NCBI RefSeq assembly: GCF_024713975.1
Contig: NC_091108.1
Location: forward strand, 3,649,001-3,713,000
Length of the DNA: 64,000 nucleotides
Direction: 5' to 3'
Origin: Paralichthys olivaceus
Taxonomy: Eukaryota > Chordata > Actinopteri > Pleuronectiformes > Paralichthyidae
Position numbers and translations under genes: made by a program. The notes under the pieces are model-generated. The model did no database searches. It worked only from the letters and a program-made list of their open reading frames with translations, and was not told the origin of the DNA. This document shows, one piece after another, positions 1-12,400 of this stretch (position 1 is its first letter; every line of letters begins with the position of its first letter).

Positions 1-795
1 AGACAGCGGTGCATGGGATTAATGTGTAAAACATGGACTCGCACACAGAGTCAGAAACAGCGCTCTGTCTGCCAGCATCATGTGACAGCTAGACATAGCT
101 GCCAATGACCTCGGCTGTATCAGATTACAGCTCGGCAAATGGAAAAGGCAAAAATAAGGAAGCTTATTCGCATCGGCCTGAGATATGTCCTATTACTCAT
201 AATACGTCCTATTGCGCATAATTGCAAGAGCAGAGAGAGGGTTAGGACTCCCGCCAAAAGAAAAGCTCACTACACTACTGGGACACAGTAGTACGCCAAA
301 AGAGACATCTTTAAAACAAGCTACAATATGAGTTGATGCTCAATTGTTATTAGATTAGAAATTGGTTAGGTTAGCTATAATGATGACACTAGTTAAAGGG
401 GTGGACATTAAATATAGGGATTGGATCAATGAGGGTATATAAAGAGGTATGAGGTGTATATAGACCTCAGCTCACTGTACGAACATGAGCCAAAATATTC
501 CAGATTCAGTCCTTTGGATCCAGAGATCACTCCAAAGTTAACAGAAAGTAGAGTCATGGTATCAAGGTCCTGCCGATACACCCAACGGACCATGAGCCTC
601 AGCTGCCTATCATGATGTCTCACCCTCTTTTCATAGCATCAAAAAATTAAATAAAACCTAATTTCTCACACAAACTTGAACCCTTGAACGTAAATAACAG
701 GGACAATGGGCCAGACATATTTAACTAATACTTTAAATGTTTACTTTAACCCATGTCCCAACTGCTAATATGGAAGGCTTCATAAACTTTATTGC

Positions 796-850
796 AGCCA
801 GCCACCAGGGGGCGATCAAGATGTTTTGGGCTTCACTTTAGAGGAGATTG
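796..850 (+). repeat. Dispersed fish repeat copy with CTCF-like core
   Basis: CCACCAGGGGGCG (802-814) followed by ATCAAGATG and TTTTGGGCTTCACTTT. The same core and flank recur at 6398-6440, so this is a dispersed repeat and not a unique site. The core matches the CTCF consensus CCASYAGRKGGC. The element boundaries are not resolved. Confidence 0.6.
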
Positions 851-1639
851 AAAAAAGTCAAAATTCTGATCATTCAGATTTTTATCTAAAATGATCGTTC
901 AAAGTTTATACACCTGAAGTAAACAAACAAATCCAGTTTAATGTTTCAAACAGTGCAGTCTGGTGTCTTTTAGTGTTTCTGAAGTTTTTACATGGCTGTG
1001 ATACAGGCAAGACTATAGCAATTAACATCCCAGTGTGGTTCTCACTGATGCACACAGATGCTGACGACTGGCATGTCCGAACTAACCGAAATGGAACCAT
1101 GACTGGGTTGGGTGTGTGTCTAATTACTTCACGTATGGTGACACTTACACAAAAATATACAGAAACAATAATAAGAGTCTTAGAGTTATGAGCCATTAAG
1201 GCGTCAAGGTGTGGTGTGGGCCCATGAGTTAACATCTATGGAGACTGTGGAGGCCTGTATAGACAGACAAGGGGACAGACAGGCCTGGACAGGCTGAAAA
1301 CTGTCACTGATGGCTTACAGACACTGTTGCGTAATTTTAATGGATGATGGAGAGAACTCTGACAGCCAGACTGAACTGAACCGTTCAGAGTTTATTATAA
1401 AACGGAGATAGAGAGCCTAGAAAGAGGGAGACAGAGTGTGCATGTCCATGTGTGGGGGATGGAGAGGAGTTATCCTCTAAACAAAGATGCCACAGACTCA
1501 ATCCTGACAACAGCTGGTGTGTGTCCTTTTACAGCCACAAGTCCATGAGCGAGACTCTACTCCCTCGTGCATCTGTGCGTGAGTGTTGTCATGATAACCA
1601 AGGCTGCATTATTACTTCATGCAGTTTTAAGCACAGAAG

Positions 1640-1790
1640 TTATATAAAGATGCACAATGTGTCTCCACCTCTTCCCGTTGTACAAAGCGGATGCCCCCAT
1701 CTTGCAATTATGGCGTAATTTGGATCTGGAGTGGAGGGGAGCTGATACGATATTATAGAGAGAAACGCAACCGTTCCCACGATGAGCACA
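1640..1790 (+). repeat. Dispersed repeat copy, TATAAAGATG/GTCTCCAC family
   Basis: The segment TATATAAAGATGCACAATG plus TGTCTCCACCTCTTCCCGTTGTA resembles 30693-30735 (AAATAAAGATGGACGACATG, GTCTCCACTTCTTCCTGTCG). A weaker relative is at about 34085. Shared wording in separate introns indicates an old interspersed element. The class (SINE or non-autonomous DNA element) is not established. Confidence 0.45.
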
Positions 1791-1920
1791 AAGTGACAGT
1801 GGAGAGGAAAAAACAAAACTCCCTGTACTTTACAGTTCTGTACAGCATTTAAATCAAGAGGAAGAGGAACTGTATTCTTCAAAGCTAGAGCACAGACACA
1901 TGTGGATCAAAGCTGCGAGA

Positions 1921-1978
1921 GGGCAGGGGAGAGAGGGGGAGAGAGAGGGGGAGAGAGAGGGGGAGAGAGAGAGAGAGA
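1921..1978 (+). repeat. Purine-rich simple repeat (AGAGAGGGGG)n
   Basis: About five imperfect copies of a 12-14 nt AG-rich unit (GAGAGAGAGGGGGA) end in a pure GA run. It is a strand-asymmetric homopurine tract within pard3 intron 1. Confidence 0.85.
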
Positions 1979-2804
1979 TGCTTATTTCAATAGAAATAGA
2001 AGTGGGTTGTGAGGATCGGGGGATGTAAAGATGGATGAGGGGAGGAGGCAGGTTGGAGCGCTGGGAGACGGCAAGGCGCTCGTTTCTCCCTCTTGAGTCT
2101 GGAGATGAACTGGGGGGGTGTTAGTTACAGCTAGATGGGAGATGAGATAGTTTCCTTTGGCGCTTTCTGAAAGATAAGATGATATCACACAGTCGTAACT
2201 CTGAAAGTCTGAAAGACCCATCTGGCATTTGGCTCAGAAGTGAGTCATGGTTTTAACGCACCTCTGCAAATAGGTTTTTACAAAATTAATTAAGGATTCT
2301 CCCCTGATGAAGGTACACAGCACTGGAAGAGTCCTTCTTTCTTTATGTTTTAAACCCAGCAGCAGACCAATCAAATCCCTCCATCTCCTCCTAAACTTAA
2401 ATTGAAGATGTTCTGTGAATGTGCAGTAAAAACTGATTAAACCTGTTTCTTTTTGTGCCGTGCAGGATCAGAGGCTTAAGATTACTGATCAATTCGGAGA
2501 AATTTAAATTCCACTTTAGCTTTGTGTGCATTAGAAGCTGGTGAAGTGGTATACATGCATTGACATGTACAAGAGCAGTGCGTGCACTCATTTACCCTCC
2601 GCAGGTCCCAACACTTGTGATGTAAGAGGATAAAGTCCGGGTCAGGACACCGTCACGTCCAATGAGACATCAGACATGGATACACATGATAGCGTCAAGC
2701 TTTATTTTCCTCAAAGCAAAAAATATACGGAAAATGTAACCAGTCTGTATGACTGTATTTATGACATATGTCAGCAGTATTTCAGTAAACAATTAGGAAT
2801 AATA

Positions 2805-3055
2805 CTTGGATGCTTTTTGGTTCGACTCCCAGCTTAATCACAGCCTTTCTGCGTGTGGAGGTTGCATGTTCTTCACGTGTCTGCGTGAGTTTTCTCAAAG
2901 TACTCCGGCTTCCTCCCACAGACAAAGACATGCAGATTGGGGTTAGGTTAATTAGAGGATCTAAATGGTCACAGGTGTGAATGTGAGTGTGAATGGTTGC
3001 TTGTATTAGTCCCATGATACTCTGGCGACCTGTCCAGGGTGAACACAGCCTCTCA
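2805..3055 (+). mobile_element. tRNA-derived SINE-like element (degenerate)
   Basis: GGTTCGACTCC (2819-2829) matches an RNA polymerase III B box. It is followed by the conserved body common in teleost genomes: TTGCATGTTCTTCACGTGTC, CTCCGGCTTCCTCCCAC, AGACATGCAGATT, GGTTAGGTTAATTAGAG, GTGAATGTGAGTGTGAATGG and CTGGCGACCTGTCCAGGGTG. No clear A box lies upstream, so the head is truncated or decayed. I recognise the body as a very common fish interspersed repeat but cannot fix its family name. Confidence 0.7.
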
Positions 3056-4912
3056 ATGTATGAATATCAAGCACATTTACATTTCTTTGGCACAGAAATC
3101 ATTGACCATTTTTAAAAAACATGTAAAGATCAGCTGATATATTTACCTCAGAAATATTTTTATCCCAAATATCAGCAAATCAGATATGTTAGTTTGAACT
3201 CTGTGTTACAGAGACACGTGTTGGGATACAAAGCCGAAGGAGGTCACAAAAGCGTATTCATTAGCTACGAAAGCTAATCTTACACTTCACACATGTATTT
3301 TATGTTACACAAAAATGTACAAAAGCTTAAGTGTAGTCCAAAAATCCTTATCGACCAGGCTCTAGTTATATGTTCTGTTTTCAACTTTGGAAATGTATCC
3401 TCCTGTGCACAACACAAATATCAGAGGTACTAACAGCATCTCGTCTGACCCTTCAAAGCTTCGACCCAAGCTTTAAACAGAGGAAGGAAATATTGTCAGA
3501 GAACCAGACATGACTGATTATGTGTTGAAGGCAATCGGTTAAAGACAATAACCAATTATCTGGTTTGCTGTACACAAACAAATAATTTAAGTCATAACTT
3601 CTACATCATATTTGATTGATGGGTGCTTCAACAGTACGGATTTCGCATGCTCTAGTTTGACGACTGTGATTCTGATGAAAAGGATTCTGCAGTCATGTGT
3701 GAGCGGGTCAGGAGGGAATCTTGCCATTTGTTTGAGGTCCAGACACGAGCGGGTCCAGAATGACCCTGAGGGCTTTTCCTGTGGTGACACAGCAGGTCAG
3801 GCTGCTGCAGTGGCCGTGTAATTGGGAAATAAGTAGGACGAGAGACTTTGAAGCTGGAGTCACTTTAAATGTAAATCAAGTGACACAAGCTTTTAACGTT
3901 TATGCTCAAAATCACTTTCAGCTGCACAGGGTCAGCGGCTAAATGCAGGGATGATGTTCATGTCCAAATACACCGATTTTTTACCCCCGCAACCACAATT
4001 CATCTCATTCACGGAGTGAAATTAAGTAAATGAGAGGAGGGGGGAGTGCTGACAACATAAATCATCTTATTGATTAAAACAGGTCTAGTTATTTTTCTTA
4101 TTCATTTGAATACCCAAAGCAGCTTTTCCAGAATAGAATCTTATTAGGTCTGTTTGGGTTTAGGCAAAAGCTCAGTCATGGTTAGAAAGAGAGAAATGTT
4201 TCCATTTTCCTAACCACCTTAAGCTTTTCTCGTGGGAAAAGCGAAATGAATTATAGGAAATGTAGTTTATTTGTTTGTTAGTGCTGTTAGCTGGCACACA
4301 TCTTTCTAAGTAACAGAGGATCTGAGCGAGGGGAGTGATTTTGAGACGGAGTTTCATTGACAAAAACAACAATAAAAATAATTAAGAAGATTACATCCAG
4401 ACAATTCTTGCTGACCAAGTTGGAATTTAAGGGGACTGTTGGAGGTATGAGCTCTACTGAGCGCCATAGTTTTCGTCTGCGTTTATACTGATTCACAAAC
4501 AGTGGAAACACTAAGTTTATAAGATGTTTTGTTGCCTGACATTCACACCCTGCTTCTCATACATCCAGCCATTTTCATTTTAGATTGGTGAACGACTGGT
4601 TTGGAAGACTTATGAATAGAAATCTGTTCTTTCCTTCATAGAGTAATCTCAGAAGTTACACAGGAAATTCCTTCGTTGTCTTGGCTCACATCTGTACTAC
4701 GCATATACGTTTACTGTAGGAGACGTGGGTGCAACAGAAGAGTGAGCTGCAGAGAGATGGGTAGAGATTCTGGGCACAGTTCAATACATGGATCAAGACG
4801 GTCTAAATGGGGCGCTTGTTTCCAACAAATGGCCCTCTCTTTGAAATGCCAGGCGTGTTGGGTTTGGTGTCCTAATTCATGTGTGCGAGAGGGCAAACGT
4901 AAGAGCTGAACG

Positions 4913-4913
<1 letters not shown>

Positions 4914-4988
<75 letters not shown>
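4914..4988 (+). repeat. (AC)n microsatellite, about 37 units
   Basis: Uninterrupted AC dinucleotides lie in pard3 intron 1. They produce spurious Thr-His and Cys-Val open frames on the two strands, which are not genes. Confidence 0.97.
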
Positions 4989-4991
<3 letters not shown>

Positions 4992-6119
4992 TTGCCTGAT
5001 CATGTCAAAAGAGGCAGCAGTCCCAGGCCAAACCTGACACAGTTCATTCACACAGGAAGCTTTTTATCCAGCGAAGGCCCTTTTCTGCCTCAACTGTCAC
5101 CGCTGATCTGCTGCATTTAAGTCGCTTTCAGACTCTGAGTCGCTGTTTATCACAAAGGGCTTTTTAAAATGGCTATTTGAGTTCAACTCATTCATGCAGA
5201 ATAATACTGAAGAGGATGTCTGTGCAAGCTACAACAGTTGGGCACAAGAATTGAAATATTTCAGCGTGAAAAGCATTTATCCATCCACATCCTGCAATTT
5301 CACATTTTAATGGGCTGTACCAGATATTGGAGTATTAATACACACATGCAGGGAAGAAACTCCACTAAAACATCGAGAGAAAATCTTAAAATTCTCATTT
5401 GCATGCAAGGTCTCATTGTCCTTTTGTCATTTCCTTCAGTGAGGCAGCACTGGATTCTTGTTGCATGAAGAAACTTCAGCAAATTCTGACAGACAACACA
5501 AAAAAACTAAAAATATCTAATCCTTGTTTTGGCTTTAGGCTCTGCAGCAAGAACAGACTCCCTGAACTCGATCAAGTCTTCCCACAGCGATCATTTGCTC
5601 TATATCATCCCTGTCCTTGTTTTGTGTTTCACTTCATCTCTGTTTTTTCAGCTTTGGTTTCGTTTGTTCCCATGGACCACGTTCTACTTTTAAATGTCTC
5701 CTACACTGTCACATGTCCTCAGATGTTTCTCCACCGCAGCACCACTGATGTTCTTCCCCCTTGTTGTGGTTGAATGACACTATTTCTGGTTTTACCAAGT
5801 TGTGGCTGCGTACTTCATCTTTATATTCCCCCCACTGGTGACGACTGTCTGAACAAAACAAGAGACGAGTATCCAAACAAACAAAGCGACACAAGATTTG
5901 ACTGTTTCCACATTTAACCTTCCTCAAAGTACACAACTTCATTATGGTTTCCACATGTCTGTTCGACTGTCAAAACAATTCCAGAATATATATTAAGCTT
6001 TAAAGTTAATCAGAATTTTCTGATGATCATTAAACTCAGATCTCTCAGTGATTTATGACCCTTGTTGTATTTCAACATTTACCTCGATATCTCCATAAAG
6101 AATATGGTGCTAGAGGCAA

Positions 6120-6480
6120 TAGGTCAGGTTGTCCGTCCATCACATACTTGTGAAGATGATTTGTCAAACACAACTTGAGGCAATTTGTTCAGATTTGGAG
6201 ACAGTTGGAAGAAAAGATGAATGGATTCGATTTTGGTGGTTGAGGGTCAAAGGTCAAGGCGACCTCACAAATCCATTTTTTCCTCATGAATGCATTACCT
6301 TGAAAAAAGGTCAAAGGTCGAGATCTGATGGCCTCACAAAGCATGTTTTTGGCCTCTTGAACATGATATCTTAAGTCAGGGTTTACAACCCATACTGTGC
6401 CAGGCCACCAGGGGGCGATCAAGATGGTTTGGCTTTGCTTGTTTTGAGCTGTCTTAATATATAGTCCATGGTCTGTCTGT
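6120..6480 (+). repeat. Dispersed repeat with nuclear-receptor-like half sites and a CTCF-like core
   Basis: The first half holds two DR1-type arrays, GGGTCAAAGGTCA (6244-6256) and AGGTCAAAGGTCG (6308-6320), each followed by a CCTCACAAA block. The second half carries CCACCAGGGGGCG (6405-6417) with the flank seen at 796-850, and ends near TATAGTCCATGG. A related AGGTCA-rich segment is at 39968-40150. It may be one composite element or two adjoining ones. Confidence 0.55.
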
Positions 6481-9400
6481 ATATCACAGCATCTATAGTC
6501 AATGATTGCAGTGAATGTGAATCACAAGGATGCAAATTCAATTTAATGCACTACCAAGGCATGTGCAGCAATCTAATTAACATGTGCTAACAAAATATAT
6601 GCTCACTGCAGTTAATTGATTACTTAATGGATTTCATTTATTCGCCAGTGTATGAAATAACAAAATAGTGTCTGTACAGAAATTTCAAATTTAAGTTTCA
6701 AGTTCTAAAATTGGCAACACAAACACACACTGTGGAAGGGGTCGGGTGAATAGTTTACACATAATCCAGTGTCTGGTTCTGTCAGTTCAACGTGACATGT
6801 GTGCAATGGTTCAAGGGAAGTTTACAGACGTGCAGACAAAAGGTAAACCACAACCTGCACACAGTCGACACAAGTAACAGGTGTTGAGAGGGAAACAGCT
6901 CAACTTCCTGACAGCTCAAGTAAGGACAAAAGGGAGATGCATGAAGTCTTGCATCACCGGCTGGTCAGTCGGGAAGCGGTTTTTCCTGTTGAGGAGCATG
7001 TGCCTGGCTTACAGTCGAATCTACAGCTGACAGAAAACCTCTCGGGTTTCATCTGAGAAATTCAACTTTTAAAAAAATGCTGTGATCAGAAATCGGAAAC
7101 TTACATTTTTAATAAAGAGACTATATTTCCTGTTATTAGTCTGTCTGTGAACCTTCTTCAAATTACTGTCCAATCAGGTTCTGGAACACGTTCAGTGCTG
7201 TGAATCCCTGATTGTGTGATTATTTCAACACCTCTCAGTGTGAACAGTGAATATTTACTCGCTGCACAGGCTGCATTCTGACAAGTGCAGACCAGCCGTG
7301 TCAAAAACACACCCAGGAGAGAATGAAGGCTTGGGATCGTGAAGGCAGCTGTGGATCAAAGCCTTTCTTTCTTCTGTCAGAAACTGGAGGAAATGCCAGC
7401 TGACATTTAAACCTAGTGGGCAGATATCAACATGATAAACTGGCAGCACTCTTGTAATATTTTACAACTGGAGCCAATTCAACAACCATTATGCATTTAT
7501 TTAAAAAAAGGCTGGTTCACACAAAATCAAAGTTGTTCAAATTCAAGAACAACGTGGAGATGGAAAATTCAACATACAAAATATTTACATATATATATAT
7601 ATATAATTTAAATTCACATTATTTTAAATCCAACATACTGCACCGATGGATTGTGGGATCAGCCATATTAAACTAAATTAAAAATACCAAATGTAAAAGT
7701 AGTGTCCTGATCAGATTAACTACAACCGGGGGCAAACACGCTTTTGTCCTAAAACTTAATTTTCAAACTGAAAATATATTTTAGTTCTGTATCAGAAACA
7801 GGAGGCTGAAAAATTAAACAAAGTTTTTAGCTTCAGCGCTGGTCGTCAAGTCTCGTCTGATCAGGAAGCCCGTTTGTACTACAACCCCCCTGCAGTGTTC
7901 AAGCACAAACGGGGTCAACAGCGTTTCCAAACGTCTGGAGATGTGTGGATAGAAGGCGTACAAGTACACAACAATGATTAGTTGTGTGGATGTAGCCTCA
8001 GCTCGTTGCCTCCTGAGCTGCACCAGGAACCAAAGAGCCCAGCAGACAGAGAGGAGGGAGGTCACACACATGAAGTTCAAAGCCTTCATGTCGCTGCTCT
8101 GCCCAAAGGCCAATAATCATCTGTAAAAGGCAGAGCTCTCGCTTGGCCTGTCCTATATTTAGAAGACAAAGCCTCATCAGCCTAAGTAGTGAATTCAATT
8201 TCATGGGACGTCATTAATCTACACTCATAAATCATTTGTGCTATGCTAATGTGGGCTCTTCATTCTTCCGAGCAGCATGTGGTTTTCCGTGTCCACCCTA
8301 AATACAGCGCTCGTCAAACAATTTGTATCATGTCGACGCAGGACCTCTATCCCTTTCAGAAGCATTCCGGTTTCCATGGAGAACACGCTTGGCAGGTCTG
8401 AGCTCTGCATCTCTACACCACCAGGTTTTGTCACTTTGCTGCAGGCAATTAACAGCTGGATGAGAACAACAGGCTCCGTTATGAGATTTGAAGTGAAATG
8501 AAAATTCAAGACTCTGACAAAAGAAAACTCGCAGGAATTTAAAAGGAAGAAATTAATAAATCAGCATAAATAAAAGCTCCAGGCCACAACTGCAGATAAA
8601 GTGGGAGAATAACAGAATAACAAATCCCCAGGCTTGATAAAACCTCCAGGCTGCTCTACACTATATCTGAACTGCTGTTTGTTCGGAGTCCTCACATTCC
8701 TCAGGGACAATCCTCTCCCTGTGCTCCACACAGTGAGTCCTTGACATTTCAGTCGGTGTCTGTCCACTGAGGGGACAAGAGACACCAGCGCCTGTGAACA
8801 AGGTCAGTCTGAGCACTGGAAACAAACGCACAGTCATTTTATATTGAGCTGATTCTCTGCTCTCATGTGAATCAACACAGAGCAGATACAGGGAGGACAG
8901 ATGTAGAAGTCAGTGATTCCTCAATGTTCGCTTCAACATTTTATGGCCATATAACAAATACTACTATCAATATAGACTCTGACCTTTCCATGTGACACAG
9001 CACATTTAATGCACCTTTGCTTTTGTAGCTCAGGCAATAACTTCTATTTATTACTAACCATAGAAATTTTTGGGATCAGGAAGTTTTGGTCATGATTTTA
9101 CTGTTTATCCTTTTTTTTCTGTCACGCAAGATTAGCAGCCAAAGTTTGTTTTACAGCCCAACCAACTCATCCGATGGCCGACAGAAATCTTATTTATAAT
9201 AAAGTTTATGGCTAAACCGTAAAAATCTAAAGCCTCAATAACATTTCTTTGTCATAAGGGTCTGAAAAGGATATCTTAGGAATTACTTACAAACCATGTG
9301 TCAGCATCAGCCCCAAAGAGCCTCAAAAGCTCCATGAGGTCTGGGTTTAGTTTGTTTACAACCGAAACCTACATACAACCCGAAGTATTCAACTCTAATC

Positions 9401-12400
9401 TACTGTGAGTTTTTCCAGTTTAAAATACTTTCTACTGTATTCCAGAAGTTAACATTGACCTTCTGGATTTCCTGAACTAGAGAAGACCATTTTAAAAAGG
9501 TAAAAGCTTTTCCATAATCGTGTGCCTGACATAAAACGACAAGTTGATTAAGAGACCCAGGAGAGCTTTGTTCCTTCCTGCTCTTGGAGACAACGTCTGG
9601 GCTTTGTAACCTCCACAGTTATTATGGGAGAAAGCTGACGACTACCCAGTTATGTTTGGCCGGCTTAGTGTAACTATCAGTCAAGACTGTTTAAATGTTG
9701 CCGTCGCTCAAACCACAAAACTCCAGAGTAAATTCAACCTGAGCTGGAAAAAAAGCACATGGATGAATACGACGCACTGTTCTGGAATTATTTAATGACA
9801 CTGTTCTGTAAGCAATCACTCACAAGGCTAATAACTTCAATAACATGGACTCCAATTTTCATTTCTTGCCAGATGTTTTATGGTGTTGTGTGTTTGAATG
9901 GTGAACACAGAATATCTTTACTGGCAAAAAGTTGTACAGCCCAACTTCAACAACACTCACATTTAGAACCAGGGTCGTTAAATCTTCGAGGTCAAATCAT
10001 GTTAAACTCACACTTGCGGTCGGCGTCTACAATGACCGTATTCTGCCTGAAACACAAGCTTCCTCAGCATTACACCCTGGCTTTCCACAAACAACCCTCT
10101 GTGAAGACACGCAGAGAATCTCTTTCATAAATAAACTCATGTCCAACAGAAAATCCTGGTCCGCAAAGATGGATAAAGCAGAGCAGAGCGATGTAGATAT
10201 CATTAAATGTTTTATAAGCTTCCTCTTCCTTCTTCCCTGCACCAGTTTACATTCAGCAGCTTCCTCCGTTTATGGAAAGGAGGCTTCGGCTAAATCGAGT
10301 GGAGGGAGCGGGGGGGAAGCTTGACCTCAAAACACTAACCCTGTGACGCGGGCAAAAAAAATGACTTCAAGTGTGGGTGATAATTTTGAAGCATCAGTCA
10401 TCCATTTACATGCCGTCAGTCAGCCTCTGGCCTAGTTTGTACGACGGGCCTGCCGGGGGGATCCTTCGCCATATGTAGCCGGCTCTGATGCACATGGTTG
10501 GGGTGCCAACGCTCAGCTGACTGGACCCATGCCAGGGTCCGAGTAATCTGTTTTCATTGCACTCTGTAAACCACTTAAGCTCTCTGTATCATTAAGTATT
10601 ATGATCTGCACTCTCATTAACTCAGCCTGTCCCCCTGTCGCGGTCAAGAGTTCAGTTTGCAACGTGTCGCACTCAGGGAAACCTGTGAACCCTCAATGAA
10701 CGTAGTGTCATTATGTAAACTTTAATACCTGAGCAAATCTCAAATGAGTGGAATCAGTTCTGGCCCACAGCGAGCAAATCTATCACTCATAAGTCTACAA
10801 GTCAAAAGAAAAGACTGTAAGGTCTCTGAACGCATTTTCAAAGTTTCGTCAGTGTTTGTGCATGACTGCAACAACATTCCTTCAATGAACAGGCTTAATA
10901 TATTCATATATCATTTAAAGTATGTGGCAATCCACATCTAAATCTAAACTAATCTCAAATCTTCTCCCTTCAGGGTTCTGCATGCTTCAAAAAAGCAGAT
11001 TCATGAAAAGTCTTGTCCAAATATTTCTATAAGACAAACAGGCAAACTCGGCCGGCAGAAAGTCTGTGTTGATAGAAGCGGTCGTGATGTTACGGTTCAT
11101 GCTGGATCCCAAGCGATGTGGGTCATCGGTAGCCAATGCTGATATTAGGTACCTTCTAGATTTTACCAGACTTGTAAATAGAACATTAAGTTTTTAATGG
11201 AGCGGGCTGAAACGTAAATTTGCATCATCTGAGTTTTGAGAACAAGATGCTCAGCGGTCTGCACAGTTGAAGAACTTTTTTCATGGCACATCTGCCAATA
11301 CATCCGGCATACACCCGTCTGCAGCACTGACATTTGAGAGCAGAAAACTAACCCGGACAAACACAAACCTGTCAAGCTTTGTGACCTGATCACACCTCAC
11401 CGAAACTTCAATATTAATTTTGTCCAAACCCGGCATGGCCAGTCGCGTTCTATCAGGGTCAACTTGGGCATCCACACTCAAACTGCCATGTTGCATATCA
11501 AATTTATATTGTCCAAAACCTCTTCAGGATACTCTCACATTCAACTAGCTGTGGCAAGATACTGTATCTATAAAAAGGCCCCATGAAAGATGCAGATGCA
11601 GAAATACTTTAATCTTCTGTTGGGGAGTTTCTGCTTTGAACTTTGCAGCCTTTTGCATTACTGGTGACTTTCATCCTATGCAACTGTTACTGTAAACAGC
11701 TTCGACCAACAGCACAAGCCTTACTTCTGAAATTGTAAATGAACTTCAAAAGGAAAATATTGGTCTTCACACTGTGTGATGTCTGCTGTCAGCATTTCAC
11801 AGCCTCCGACTTCCCTTCAGCTGCTCAGCTCTGCTAATAGACTCCATGCCACGTTCGCTCCCTCTCAGGGAAAACCCTGCTTGCTACTCATGATCATCAC
11901 ATCAACATGTCAAATAGTGGTGAGGATTACAACTCACTTATTCAGAAATTACTGACATTGAAGCAGCATTATTGAGCTGTAACTGAAACAAAAATAAATT
12001 CAGACATGCAAATCACACAGCGCAGCAAAGACTGTGGGAAAGGCAGATATGCAGGCGTCATCAACCAGCACAAAGAAAAAGCTATCATGTAGCATGCTTC
12101 ATGTCCTGAGGAAAAAGATTTTATGCGTTACAGCTGATGACTGCATCATCTTTCCTGTTTTTCAAAGCCTTTTACGTAATATTGGTAATATTATACAAAG
12201 TGCCAATCTGTGTAACCTCATGTTTCTCTACAGCCACATAAGGCTTCTTTTCTGCACTTTGCTCCAGTGTGTCTTCAAGTGACTCCTTTAGGAAATGAAA
12301 TGCTGTGCTGGGTCATGTTTTAGGACATTTTTTCACAGTAGTCTGGTCAAGGGCAAAGTCAGCGGCCCAGGGATGATCAGCGAAGCTTTTAATCCTGCAC

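Noticed and set aside
4711-5120. Poly-Thr-His and poly-Cys-Val open frames at (CA)n arrays here and at 34.5, 45.5 and 48.7 kb
   Set aside because: These are translations of dinucleotide microsatellites.
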